Positions 35,791-45,292 of a DNA stretch of 64,000 nt are shown in pieces (position 1 is the stretch's first letter; the number at the start of each line of letters is the position of its first letter). The DNA is from Bacillus cereus group sp. RP43 (GTDB taxonomy: Bacteria > Bacillota > Bacilli > Bacillales > Bacillaceae_G). The translations under genes were made by a program, and so were the position numbers. The notes below the pieces were generated by a model. That model ran no database searches. It was not told where the DNA came from and was given only the letters and a program-made list of their open reading frames with translations. The stretch covers positions 62,001-126,000 of the forward strand of contig NZ_JARVHQ010000003.1 of the NCBI RefSeq assembly GCF_040459645.1. The letters run 5' to 3'.

Positions 35791-36119
35791 ATGGCACTTT
35801 ATCCTAAAAATAAGATAGATATATTCTCTATAAATATGAAAGGTAACGATACCATAAATATAAATATTCTTGATGAATTAAATTGGAGTGATCAGGAAAA
35901 ACACGCATCGCTTTTGCTAAAAAAATAAAAGAATGCGTAACTTTTGTTGAGAGTAAAGAAATGTATCAAAAAATCCCGGGTATAGTAGGGAAAAATAAAT
36001 TTGTCATACAGATATTTACTAAGTTTGAATCAAGCGAATATGGAAATGACTATTATGAAATTGTAGAGGATCTTTTGCTAAATAAAGGGTATGAATTAAA
36101 GGTTTATCAAACTATATAA
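35791..36119 (+). pseudogene. Frameshifted small gene (DUF6572-like)
   Basis: The first frame from 35791 (AAGGAGAAG site) reads MALYPKNKIDIFSINMKGND, then ILDELNWSDQEKHASLLLKK, and stops in an A7 run at about 35920. Removing one A continues through CVTFVESKEMYQKIPG, IVGKNKFVIQIFTKFE and YELKVYQTI to 36119, giving about 108 residues in all. The pattern matches a small Bacillus family I know as DUF6572, role unknown. Either a decayed gene or a sequencing slip in the A run. Confidence 0.65.
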
Positions 36120-36210
36120 AAAGTTTAATCAATTAGGAACTTCAATAAATAGTAAAAGAGAAAAATAATTTTCAATTGCTTTTGCCGCATTCATTAGGAG
36201 CAAATAAAAC

Positions 36211-36669
36211 ATGGACTATGTAACAGAGCTTAGAAAAATTGTAGGACATCGCCCTTTGATTTTAGTTGGAGCTGTTGTCATTTTAATTGATAAAGAAAGT
36301 CGCATCTTATTACAAAAAAGAAAGGAACCAAAAGGAGCATGGGGGATTCCCGGAGGGTTAATGGAACTAGGAGAATCGATTGAAAATACTGCTAAAAGAG
36401 AAGTGTATGAAGAAACAGGGTTGTTAGTAGAGGATCTTACACTATTTAATGTATTTTCTGGGGAGTCATATTTTAGAAAATTGGAAAATCAAGATGAATT
36501 TTATGCGACTACCATTGTGTATAGTTCTAAAAAGTTTAGAGGGAATTTGCAAATATCAGATGATGAATCTTTAAATTTACATTTTTATAAGATTGATAAT
36601 TTGCCAGAAGCGATGCTAAAGGCACACAAAAGCATTCTTTATAACTTCTTGAAAACAACAGATGTTTAA
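36211..36669 (+). CDS. NUDIX hydrolase
   Basis: 152 residues. The complete Nudix box G-x5-E-x7-REVYEETGL is present (GLMELGESIENTAKREVYEE is its core, about residues 50-69). It is preceded by GAWGIPGG. It hydrolyses a nucleoside diphosphate linked to some moiety; the neighbours suggest a nucleotide-sugar or housecleaning role, but the N-terminal YVTELRKIVGHRPLILVGA type is widespread in the B. cereus group with unknown substrate. It lies between sugar-synthesis genes on the same strand. Confidence 0.9.
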   Translation: MDYVTELRKIVGHRPLILVGAVVILIDKESRILLQKRKEPKGAWGIPGGLMELGESIENTAKREVYEETGLLVEDLTLFNVFSGESYFRKLENQDEFYATTIVYSSKKFRGNLQISDDESLNLHFYKIDNLPEAMLKAHKSILYNFLKTTDV

Positions 36670-36779
36670 TAGTCTAGTTTGAGGACTATTGAGATGATAG
36701 AAATGGTCAAGGGAAGAAATTTCAATCTCAATTAATATAGCGCTAAGTATGTTACTAAATAATAAAGGTGGAATCATTT

Positions 36780-37850
36780 ATGCGTAAAAGAATACTATTC
36801 ACTGGGGGAGGTACCGCTGGACATGTCATGGTTAATATGGCACTAATCCCTGAATTTATTAAAAAGGAATGGGATATTCAATATATTGGGTCTCACAACG
36901 GAATAGAAAAATCGTTAGTTACAAATGTACCGTATCATAGTATTTCAACAGGGAAACTTAGGCGGTATTGGGATTGGAATAATATAAAAGATCCTTTCAA
37001 AATTATAAAGGGATGTTTACAGAGTTATAGATTAATTAAAAAAATGAAACCAGATATTGTGTTTTCAGCGGGCGGGTTTGTATCTGTTCCTGTAGTTATA
37101 GGGGCACGATTGAATAAGATACCTATTATTATACGTGAACCAGATAGTACTTTAGGACTTGCTAATAAAATAGCCCTTCCTTTTGCAACGAAATTTTGTA
37201 CAACTTTCCCTGACACAGGGAAGAATTTAAACTCCAAAAAAACGACTTATATTGGTCCAATTGTAAGAGAAGAAATTCTAAGGGGTAATAGATTACGTGG
37301 AAAAGCCTTTTGTGGATTCCAACTAAATAAACCTATATTACTAATAATGGGCGGAAGTCAAGGCGCACAGTGGATTAATGATATGATAAGAAAAAGTTTG
37401 GATAAATTATTGATGGAATTTAATATTGTTCATATGTGTGGAAAAGGGAAAGTGGATTTATCTATTGAGATAGAAGGATACAAACAATTCGAATATATAG
37501 GAGAGGAATTACCTGATATACTCCATCTAGCTAGCATAGTAGTTTCAAGAGCGGGCTCGACCGCTATTTCCGAACTGTTGACTTTGAAAAAGCCAATGAT
37601 TCTCATTCCACTTACTAGTGGTTCAAGTAGAGGAGATCAAATAATAAATGCAAAATATTTTGAACGTTCAGGGTACGCTGAAGTATTACTTCAAGAAGAC
37701 ACAAAACATGATACGTTTATTCATACGATAAAAAAATTATATAACAATAAAGAAACGTACATTCAAAATATGAATAACTTCAAAAGGGAAAATAACGAAG
37801 GGATACATCAGTTAGTTAATTTAATAAGTGAAACGTGTCAACCTAACTGA
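36780..37850 (+). CDS. MurG-like UDP-GlcNAc glycosyltransferase (second copy type)
   Basis: 356 residues from the ATG at 36780 (AAAGGTGG upstream). It has the MurG landmarks: TGGGTAGHVMVNMALI near the N-terminus, FSAGGFVSVPVVIGA, the C-terminal MGGSQGAQWIND, and VSRAGSTAISELLTLKKPMILI. MurG adds GlcNAc to lipid I. Chromosomes carry their own murG, so a copy in a polysaccharide island may instead act on the capsule repeat unit, or supply wall precursor under capsule stress. No mur/dcw genes are nearby. Frame intact. Confidence 0.85.
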   Translation: MRKRILFTGGGTAGHVMVNMALIPEFIKKEWDIQYIGSHNGIEKSLVTNVPYHSISTGKLRRYWDWNNIKDPFKIIKGCLQSYRLIKKMKPDIVFSAGGFVSVPVVIGARLNKIPIIIREPDSTLGLANKIALPFATKFCTTFPDTGKNLNSKKTTYIGPIVREEILRGNRLRGKAFCGFQLNKPILLIMGGSQGAQWINDMIRKSLDKLLMEFNIVHMCGKGKVDLSIEIEGYKQFEYIGEELPDILHLASIVVSRAGSTAISELLTLKKPMILIPLTSGSSRGDQIINAKYFERSGYAEVLLQEDTKHDTFIHTIKKLYNNKETYIQNMNNFKRENNEGIHQLVNLISETCQPN

Positions 37851-37916
37851 TGAACTTGAGTTAGAATGTATAGTCTAATTCCTTCATGTAATCAATTGAT
37901 CGAGGAGGATAAAACT

Positions 37917-38993
37917 GTGAAACATCTAAGAAAATTCTTAAAAAGGTTTTTAATCCTTATTTGTATTTTCATTCTTATTGGTATAGGTATATTATTCGGT
38001 ACCGAATATGGTCAAGGGCTTCGTATAACCGTTGCTGAGAGTATACTGACTTCTCAACACCCACAATACGTAAAGTATACCTTCTTATCTCAAAAAGAGT
38101 TAGATAAATTGAGAGAAATTATTAATAATCCTAAATGGGAAAATAGTAATAATGGAATCTATAAAAGAATAGCAGAAAAAAGATTAAAAGAATTAAAAAA
38201 CCAACCCTTAAAAATTGATGTAGAAACCATTAAAAGTAACAAAACCAGTCGCTTTCATTTTGAGGGGAAATTAGTTACTATTAGTAATCCTTTTAATGTC
38301 AAACTTGTTACCCATCAAGGTACACAGGGAAAAGAAAAGGGCGAAAAAATTAGTGTAATGGCAAAACGGAATGATGCACTTGTTGCCGTGAATGCGAGTG
38401 GATTTTCTGATGAAACAGGAAGAGGCGGAGGAAGTGTTGCAACTGGAATTGTAATAGAAGATGGAAAAATCATTGATACAAATCATGATAAGAATTCGCC
38501 TGCAATCATTGCTGGATTAACAAAATTTGGTGAAATGATAACTGGAAATTACTCCCCACAGCAACTACTGGATAAACAAGTTGTTTCTGCAGCAGGATTT
38601 ATGCCACAGTTAATTGTAAATGGGGAAAAAATGATAACAGAAGGTGACGGAGGATGGGGTTCTGGACCGCGTAGTATAATGGCCCAGAAAAAAGATGGAT
38701 CCATTATGTTTCTAGTCATAGACGGTCGACAGACACATAGTATAGGAGCTACGTTGAAGGAATGTCAAAATATTTTGTATGAAAAAGGAGCTATAAATGC
38801 AATGGCTATGGATGGAGGGTCTTCTGCTACCCTATATTTAGGGGGAGAAGTTAGAAATTCACCGTCTACTTTATCTCATGAGGATCGATTTTTACCGAAT
38901 GCTTGGGTAGTAACAGCGAATCCAAAACAAAAAGTACAAATAAAAATAGATGGGAAAAGTACGGATCTTAATTCATTAACAGATCTAGACTAA
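37917..38993 (+). CDS. Phosphodiester glycosidase-family (NAGPA) exopolysaccharide protein
   Basis: 358 residues from a GTG at 37917 with GAGGAGG eight bases upstream. An N-terminal membrane anchor (about 6-30) is followed by a linker and a NAGPA-type domain. The domain blocks are ALVAVNASGFSDETGRGGGS, DGGWGSGPRSIMAQ, FLVIDGRQTHSIGAT and NAMAMDGGSSATLYLGG. The family hydrolyses GlcNAc-1-phosphodiesters. In Bacillus polysaccharide loci such extracellular proteins are thought to trim wall or capsule polymers. Last gene of the sugar operon, and intact. Confidence 0.85.
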   Translation: MKHLRKFLKRFLILICIFILIGIGILFGTEYGQGLRITVAESILTSQHPQYVKYTFLSQKELDKLREIINNPKWENSNNGIYKRIAEKRLKELKNQPLKIDVETIKSNKTSRFHFEGKLVTISNPFNVKLVTHQGTQGKEKGEKISVMAKRNDALVAVNASGFSDETGRGGGSVATGIVIEDGKIIDTNHDKNSPAIIAGLTKFGEMITGNYSPQQLLDKQVVSAAGFMPQLIVNGEKMITEGDGGWGSGPRSIMAQKKDGSIMFLVIDGRQTHSIGATLKECQNILYEKGAINAMAMDGGSSATLYLGGEVRNSPSTLSHEDRFLPNAWVVTANPKQKVQIKIDGKSTDLNSLTDLD

Positions 38994-39066
38994 AATATTA
39001 TAACTAATCAAAACTAATGTATTATGGTGTAAATAGATGAAGAAGAACGTTGATGAAAGTAGATTC

Positions 39067-39260
39067 TTAACGAAATCGTATTTTATGCTTTAAGTCCAAA
39101 CACGCGGTGGATAAACTCTTTATGATTTTGGACAGACTTCTCCCCTTGGAGAGTTTGTCCTTTTTTATCATATGTATGAATTCGATGTCAGCTAATGCTT
39201 CGTTGTCTAGTATTCTACTATACTTCGTATCCGCTTTGAATGGAGTGATAAACTTGTTCC
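39067..39260 (-). pseudogene. 3' remnant of an IS6-family (IS240-like) transposase
   Basis: The minus strand reads ADIEFIHMIKKDKLSKG, corresponding to the AGIEAMHMIRKGQ region near the C-terminus of IS6 transposases, then a diverged tail to 39067. Catalytic parts are gone. A hairpin with T tract (GGACAGACTTCTCC ... GGAGAGTTTGTCC, 39130-39160) is embedded and recurs in part at about 29868 and 63137. Confidence 0.5.
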
Positions 39261-39361
39261 GCCATGATATTGAAATATTGTTCTTTTTCAACTCAATTTC
39301 TATATAAGTAATCAAATGATAAAAATATATCAAGGTATAGGATCTAATGTGGAGGAAATTT

Positions 39362-40550
39362 ATGAGTAAACTTGCTCAAAAATTATTTATAAATATATCA
39401 ATTATAATTTTTCTTATTTTTACACTGTCATTATTATTGACAAACTATTTTTTACCTAAATATTACTTATATAAAATAAGGGGAAAAGTTAATATTGTGA
39501 CGACACAAATACAAAATCAATCAAAAGAACAATTTATAAATAACATTCAAAATATGGAACAAAAGTATAATCTATCTATTGTGTATACACCTATAACAAA
39601 TAAACCAGAAGATTTGAGTAGGTCTTTAAGTGAGGAACTTTCAAAGAAACGAGTTACATTAAATCGTTTTTGGATTGGAATAGAAAAATTAAAACAAGTA
39701 GAAAAAGGTGAAAAAGCTGGTGAATTATATGATCAAGGAAAATTAAAGGCCCAATTCTTTGCTAATTTACTCTCAAAAAAAGATATGTTTATTGTGGTAG
39801 GGGTTTCTATGGCTCACTCTGATGAAATGATAAATACACTTAATAATTTTAATGTTTTGATATTCAGTATTACTATTGTTATAGTAATCGTATTAGTATG
39901 GATACAATCTAAAAAGATTACTGATCCTTTAAAGCAACTGAGTACAGTTACAAAAGATATTTTAAGCTTAGATTTTAAACAAACTAATATAAAAAACAAT
40001 GATGAAATTCAAGATCTGGCTGAGAGTATAAATGTAATGAGTAATAAACTATGCCAAGCCCATCACGATTTAACTCACAGAAATGAAAATTTAAAAAGAG
40101 TTATGGGTGATATTACACATGAATTAAAAACGCCTATTGCATTGATTAAAGCATACTCTCTTTACCGTTATTAAACAAACTGATAATATCTCAAATTCAA
40201 TTGAAGAATTTTTGAATTTTGCAAAAAAATAGAACGGAATGAATTTAAAAAAGAACAATTTAATATAGTATCACAAATTCACAATGTTTTAAAAGCGCAT
40301 GAAATTGAAATGAAATCCAAAAATATAGATGTATTTTTTAAATATCCACAAGATACGATACTTATATTTGGTGATAAAGAAAAAATAGAAATGGTTCTTA
40401 ATAACTTTATTTCAAATGCAATTAGATATACAACAAATCAAAAAATAGAAATTAAGTTAGAGGAGTCTCGTGAACAGTTGTTGTTTAGTATAAAAAACGG
40501 AATAGAATTTTCAAATACAACTAAAATTGAGAAAATCTATTTGCCAACGT
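39362..40550 (+). pseudogene. Broken sensor histidine kinase gene
   Basis: From the ATG at 39362 (GGAGG site): a membrane segment (about 8-28), an extracellular domain of about 125 residues, a second membrane segment (about 158-178), a HAMP region (SKKITDPLKQL) and the phospho-acceptor box DITHELKTPIALIK. A frameshift at about 40165 ends this frame. Another frame resumes with ATPase residues (MVLNNFISNAIRYT, the N box). The gene is then cut at about 40535 by the truncated IS231, losing the G boxes. No response-regulator gene is adjacent. Not functional. Confidence 0.85.
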
Positions 40551-41581
40551 AAAGTATATAATTCATGTACCTGTTCCATCGGAACCCATTCCCAAGGTGT
40601 ATTCGTCACGTACACGTTTAATCCAGCTACCATTTTACTTTTCTCTGAGTACGCTCTATTTTTAGACTTTTCTTTTTCCGAAATCTTTGCTCGCCGTTTT
40701 TGAAGTTGCTTTTCTGTTAATCGATTAAAAATAACACGTGCAAATAGTTGTTGTTTATCACTGATATAAGCATGTTTTAATTCAAATGTTTCTCCAGCCT
40801 GTAGTTGGTTTAAAAGCCGTTTCACATCGATCTGTATGTATTCCGATTGCTTCTTAATAGCACCATTTTTAAAGTATTCTGGATCTGGATTTTTCATATA
40901 TACATTCTTATTTAATTTTAAACGAGACACATAGTATGTACCTCGTTGTTCCATTTGGTCTAAGTCTTCCAATGAAAAATAACCTAAATCACGAATACAT
41001 AAATCTCCTGGTCGTAAGGTATCTAAGCACTCCGTGCCAAATGTTTTGTCATTATTTTTTCCTGGTCCAACTTGAAAGTTAAGAAATTCCTCACTGTGCA
41101 GATCATATTCTAATTGAATTTTGATTCCGGCTGTTTGAGCACAGCCTCCAGAGCCTGGATATACATTATCTAAAGCATTTGGCACCTGAAATACGGTGGC
41201 ATCTAGGATACGGATTCGTCCAAAATAAGTGAAGAAATGGTTAAAAATTTGTGTTTGTTCACATATTTTTTGTTGTAACAGTAAAGAAAAAATATGTTGT
41301 AAAAACAAAACTGCTTTAGCGTTTAAACGTTTATTTAAGCCCTCAGGGCTGAGTAAAGTACCAGTGGCTGCATGAAGCCTACTACATAATCGTACTAAGG
41401 GATCACTTGCTACTCGTTGACTAATCCAAATACAAATCGTAGCCAAGTCTGAGCCGGAAAACTTACGTTTTCGCTTTATAAATCCGCTCTCTCTTGCGAG
41501 TTCGTCTAAAAATACAGGTGTAATATATCGTTGTAATTCTTCCACAAATGGTTGTAGTTCATCTTGTATCGAGAGATTCAT
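40511..41581 (-). pseudogene. Truncated IS231-type transposase gene
   Basis: 356 codons from the ATG at 41581 (AAAGGATGAC site complement). DDE parts one and two are present ([28 protein letters not shown]), then [10 protein letters not shown], after which the frame enters kinase-gene DNA (DFLNFSCI). The last 120 or so residues with the third catalytic residue are missing. The leader and a decayed left end follow at 41590-41690 (AGTTGATGGGCAT). It must have inserted in, or recombined with, the histidine kinase gene and then lost its right end. Confidence 0.9.
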
Positions 41582-41866
41582 AAGAAAATGTCATCCTTTC
41601 TAATCTAGCTTCTTTAGAAAGAATAACGTTGTTTTGATACTTGGGGCTAGTAAAGTTTTTTAGTTGATGGGCATTTATGGTGAAGCCTATTAAGCATACT
41701 TCTGCGGACAAAAAACAACTTCAAAGCAATAAAGCAATCTTTAAGACTATTTTTACATTTTCATAGTTACCGATAATAGGTATTATGTAGATTTTATCAA
41801 TACCTAAATACCTCTAAAAATTATATATTTTAGTAAATGATGCTTATTGAAAAAGGGGCTATGTAA

Positions 41867-42166
41867 ATGAAGATAAATAGGAGACAATTGGTAACAACTA
41901 TATATCCAGGTCAGTTATTTAGCACTGCAATTTTACCCGAAGGCACAAAGTTTTTGAAATGGGAACTAGCGGGTGGTGGCGATTTAGACGATATTCTTTT
42001 TGATGTAATGGAAGATAAATTTTGGGACATGGATGACCTTATTTTTAGTGACGTTTTACACGAAAATCGAACTGAAGTGGTACAAAAAAAAGAAATGTAC
42101 ATTGATAATGTTAGGCATGCTACATCATTAGTTGGAATAAAAATATATGCTGTAATTTATGAATAA
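41867..42166 (+). CDS. Small protein, paralogue of the gene at 42296, unknown function
   Basis: 99 residues, ATG 41867 with AAAGGGG upstream. It shares with the next gene the order FSTAILPEGTKFLKWELAGG, D..LFDVMEDK.., F.DVLHENRTEVVQKK.MYI.N and AT...G..I.A.IYE. The pattern of short alternating strands and glycines suggests a small beta-sandwich. There is no signal peptide, membrane segment or enzyme motif. The two paralogues are in tandem on the same strand with a strong dyad between them. It could be a small binding or structural protein; I know no named family for it. Confidence 0.65.
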   Translation: MKINRRQLVTTIYPGQLFSTAILPEGTKFLKWELAGGGDLDDILFDVMEDKFWDMDDLIFSDVLHENRTEVVQKKEMYIDNVRHATSLVGIKIYAVIYE

Positions 42167-42226
42167 ATAATTTGAATTAATAAAGAAGTCTCAATATTTC
42201 TCAATACCCATTTTTTTCTATAAATT

Positions 42227-42270
42227 GTATATTTTAGTTAGGTTGCTGTAGTAACCTAACTAAAATATAC
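42227..42270. promoter_or_regulatory. Perfect 18-bp dyad between the two small paralogues
   Basis: GTATATTTTAGTTAGGTT (42227-42244) and its exact complement at 42253-42270, with an 8-base loop, ending 25 bp before the second gene's start. No T run follows, so an operator or leader hairpin is more likely than a plain terminator. A part of it (ATATATTTTAGTAAATGATG at 41821-41840) appears upstream of the first paralogue. Confidence 0.6.
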
Positions 42271-42295
42271 ATTTATTATGAAAAGGGGAATGGAT

Positions 42296-42628
42296 ATGGA
42301 AACCAAAGCGACAGTAGAGATTGCAAGAGTAAGATCAAGTAAAGGACCACAACCAGGACAGAAAAATCGTTCAAGTGGTAACTTTAGTACTGAAAATCTC
42401 CCTGCAGGAACAAAATATTTAAAATGGGAGATTGAAGGTGGCGGGGACCCGGATTTTATTAGTTTTAATGTAATGGAAGATAAGTCTGCTGCAACAGACC
42501 CTACTCATTTCTCTGGTGTATTAAGTGGCAATCGAACAAGTGTCGTATCTAAAAGATCTCTTTATATTGCCAACCCTAAGAATGCTACATCTGAATTTAC
42601 TGTAATCGTATCTGCTATGGTTCAATAA
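42296..42628 (+). CDS. Small protein, paralogue of the gene at 41867, unknown function
   Basis: 110 residues from the ATG at 42296 (AAAAGGGGA with good spacing; upstream in-frame ATGs overlap that site). It has a basic N-terminus (VEIARVRSSKGPQPGQKNRS), then the shared core GNFSTENLPAGTKYLKWEIE, FNVMEDKSAATDPTHFSGVL, SGNRTSVVSKRSLYIANPKN and a short last strand. Same beta-rich pattern as its neighbour and no secretion signal. It ends in a strong terminator and then an IS231 end, so it is the last cargo gene of the composite element. Function unknown. Confidence 0.7.
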   Translation: METKATVEIARVRSSKGPQPGQKNRSSGNFSTENLPAGTKYLKWEIEGGGDPDFISFNVMEDKSAATDPTHFSGVLSGNRTSVVSKRSLYIANPKNATSEFTVIVSAMVQ

Positions 42629-42639
42629 GTAAGATTGAG

Positions 42640-42677
42640 AAAAAAGAGCCTAAGAAATATTTCTTAGGCTCTTTTTT
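42640..42677 (+). terminator. Terminator after the second small paralogue
   Basis: AAAAGAGCCTAAGAA and TTCTTAGGCTCTTTTTT arms with a three-base loop, 12 bp after the stop codon. Confidence 0.9.
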
Positions 42678-42689
42678 GTAGATTACCTT

Positions 42690-42787
42690 GGTGATCCTTT
42701 CTGTTTAGCTTGTTTAGAAAGAATAACGTTTTTTGATACTTGGGGGTAATAAAGTTTCTTAAGTTGATGGGCATGTGTGGTGACCCC
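42690..42787 (-). mobile_element. Solo IS231-type left end, right border of the composite
   Basis: On the minus strand, positions 42758-42787 are the exact counterpart of the left border at 31819-31848. They are followed inward by the IS231 leader (AAAACGTTATTCTTTCTAAA). No transposase follows; the cargo gene's terminator is directly adjacent. Outside is the direct repeat CCCTATATGGG (42785-42795). Confidence 0.8.
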
Positions 42788-42795
42788 TATATGGG

Positions 42796-43934
42796 ATTTT
42801 AAAATGTTATAAAGCAAATATATAATGAATATGGACATCTTAGTGAATTTAATATATAGGAATGCTACATAAATTAGCATTTTTTCTCACACATCTCATA
42901 AATCAAGAATACTATTCATTTTGAGATACGAAGCATTTTTAGCTCAGAATTATAACTTGCTACTTATCAAAATATTAATCCTGAATAATAGAAATTAATA
43001 CTTTTAGTAAAAGATTCCTCGACCATCCTAAATTAGTTTACTTTATGACGTTATTCATCTCAATGACATAAGAGTACTATTCATTTTGAGATTGCTTTTT
43101 ATTAGTTTTAACAACTGCGTATAATAAAGATTATGTAAACTGTAGGATTAAATGTTTATACTGCTTACCCAATATCCCCCCTTTATTAAACTACATTTAT
43201 AATATTTAACCTGTGTGAATGTGACTTTAAAATATAGTCACGATGTTTCTAAGAAAGTCGCAAAGGTTTAAATAAAGTTACGACGTTTCTAAAAAATTCC
43301 GATGCGTTATCCTTGAATAGATTCCTGTTAAATAGATAGGGAAAATAATAAAAATACTTTAAGCTAGTTAGAATTATTTGGTAACATTTGTTAGTGTGAA
43401 AATAGATATATTTATCTTTTGCTTGTTATAACACTTCAAATGTTTCACACTAAATAAATAATATTTTTTCAAGCTTCAACGTACCTCAAAACGATTCCAT
43501 TGTTTATACATTTTCCTACACGTGACATGATATGAATCATTCTTGCTTTTTCTATTTTTCTCTTAAAACCATTTGACGTATATTAACGTGGATGGATTGA
43601 TATCTATTCCCTATTAATATAGTGACAGCTTGATCAAACTTTTGAAATACCAACCCAATATTGTTTGAATGTCACAATATATAACTAATAATAGAGCTAT
43701 TGTAAAGGTCTAAAATGGTGCTTAAATACGTGTGCGATTAAATTATTTATAATAATCCTATTAATTTTTAATTTCATTCTGCGCTACCTATAAATATGAC
43801 AGACTAACAAAAGTAAATTATTTGTAGCAATGATTAACGAAAGATAATGATGCTGGAAATCTAATTATGGAAGATGAATTCTAATTTCGTCGATTTATAT
43901 TAGTTTTACCATTTTAGCCAAGAAGACTTCTTCC
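42796..43934. other. Long gene-poor stretch
   Basis: No convincing gene over more than 1.1 kb. TACTATTCATTTTGAGAT occurs at 42911 and again at 43073 as a direct repeat. A pair of similar short blocks (TCACGATGTTTCTAAGAAAG near 43236; ACGACGTTTCTAAAAAATTC near 43281) also recurs. Positions 43400-43470, minus strand, are a decayed copy of the 3' remnant seen at 9910-10010. Base composition is AT-rich and looks like decayed DNA. Confidence 0.45.
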
Positions 43935-44094
43935 TCAAGGAACGCTTAGTGAGTAGGTGGGAGATGAATTGACTTCGGACAAGGGATGGCAGGAATCCAT
44001 CTTAATTGTTCGACATACATAAACTGTTACTTTACTATCTATCGAATATACGTTTGTTGTACAATAGAAACATACCGAAATGGAGGTGAAATGA

Positions 44095-45212
44095 ATGATG
44101 ATTAATAAAGCATATAAATTTCGTATCTATCCAAATAAAGCACAAGCAACCCTAATCAATAAAACGATTGGCTGTTCTCGTTTTGTATTCAATCATTTCC
44201 TATCTCTATGGGATAATGCATACAAAGAAACAGGGAAAGGTTTGACATATGGTACATGCTCTGCCAAACTCCCTGCCATGAAGAAAGAGTTTGTTTGGCT
44301 AAAAGAAGTGGATAGTATCGCGATTCAGTCGTCTGTTCGCAACCTTGCGGATGCTTATACACGCCTTTTCAAAAAACAAAACAATGCCCCGCGTTTCAAA
44401 TCTAAGAAGAACAACGTACAATCTTATACCACAAAACAAACAAATGAAAACATTGCCGTTGTAGGAAACAAAATGAAATTGCCAAAACTAGATCTTGTTC
44501 GATTTGCCAAAAGTCGTGAAGTAATTGGACGTATTTTAAATGCTACAGTTAGACGGAACCCTTCTGGCAGATACTTTGTGTCATTGTTAGTTGAAACAGA
44601 AGTGCAAGAACTTCCGAAAACAAACTCTTACATTGGAATGGATGTGGGACTAAAAGATTTCGCCATTTTGTCAGATGGAACTACCTATAAAAATCCGAAG
44701 TTTTTTCGATCATTAGAAGAGAAGTTGGCAAAGGCACAGCGTGTTCTTTCTAGAAGAATGAAAGGATCTTTTCGCTGGAATAAACAACGAGTAAAAGTAG
44801 CTAGAATTCATGAATACATGACGAATGCTAGAAAAGATTACTTGGACAAAATCTCGACTGAAATCATCAAAAACCACGATGTTATCGGTATAGAGGATTT
44901 GCAAGTATCGAATATGTTAAAGAATCAAAAGTTAGCAAAAGCAATTAGTGAGGTATCATGGTCTGAGTTTCGAACTATGTTGGAATATAAGGCAAAATGG
45001 TACGGTAAACAAGTCATTGTTGTATCGAAAACATTTGCTTCAAGCCAATTATGTCTTGTTGTGGATATCAAAACAAAGACGTTAAAAATCTAAACCTACG
45101 TAAATGGGACTGCCCTTCTTGTCGTACACACCATGATAGGGATATTAACGCAAGTATCAATCTAAAGAATGAAGCGATAAGGCTTCTAACCGCAAGGACT
45201 GTGGAGATAGCC
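44095..45212 (+). pseudogene. tnpB: tnpB, RNA-guided nuclease, with one late frameshift
   Basis: Starts at 44095 or 44098 (GGAGGTGA upstream). N-terminal [20 protein letters not shown] and [20 protein letters not shown]. The RuvC parts are [15 protein letters not shown] (Asp) and [10 protein letters not shown] (Glu). At about 45050 the frame goes wrong: [11 protein letters not shown] stands where one extra base would give [15 protein letters not shown]. That other frame carries on through [20 protein letters not shown] (second Cys pair, last catalytic Asp) to the stop at 45212. All catalytic residues thus exist but are split by a one-base loss, so the full nuclease is not made unless the base is a sequencing error. 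Confidence 0.88.
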
Positions 45213-45292
45213 TAATAAATTAGAGTTCGATAGAACTCTTTACTTAGGAATCCCCCTCTTCTAAACGAAGTGAAAGTGGGGGTAGTTCAAAA
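45060..45292 (+). ncRNA. Putative omegaRNA (reRNA) of the tnpB element
   Basis: In IS605/IS1341-type elements the guide RNA scaffold overlaps the 3' end of tnpB and runs to the right end, the guide being the flanking DNA just beyond. Here the segment includes AACCGCAAGGACTGTGGAGA and the end hairpin ending in GTAGTTCAA at 45290. The guide would be the sequence following it (AAGGGTTCAATAATAATATC or so). Exact borders not determinable by eye. Confidence 0.45.

Larger units (their letters stand above)
30160..42784. mobile_element. IS231-derived composite element, about 12.6 kb
   Basis: The left end (recovered by removing the nested IS231) and the right end share a 30-bp perfect inverted repeat, 31819-31848 against 42758-42787, overlapping the right duplication by 3 bp. 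Inside this, both have the same IS231 5' leader (ACGTTATTCTTTCTAAACA on the left, its complement at 42714-42732). Both ends are therefore IS231 left ends in inverted orientation, flanked by CCCTATATGGG duplications. The inside carries the sugar-nucleotide genes, murG-like gene, glycosidase-family gene, two small paralogues and several relics. No intact transposase of its own type remains, so movement would need IS231 supplied in trans, as described for MIC231 cassettes. Confidence 0.65.
43935..45292 (+). mobile_element. IS1341-type element (IS200/IS605 group) with broken tnpB
   Basis: The left-end block (GAGTAGGTGGGAGATGAATT) lies at 43951-43970. A 150-bp leader, the tnpB gene and an omegaRNA/right-end region follow, up to the hairpin at 45249-45280 (ATCCCCCTCTTC...GAAAGTGGGGG) and the terminal GTAGTTCAA. 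There is no tnpA, as is usual for IS1341-type elements, so mobility depends on a Y1 transposase elsewhere. Confidence 0.8.
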
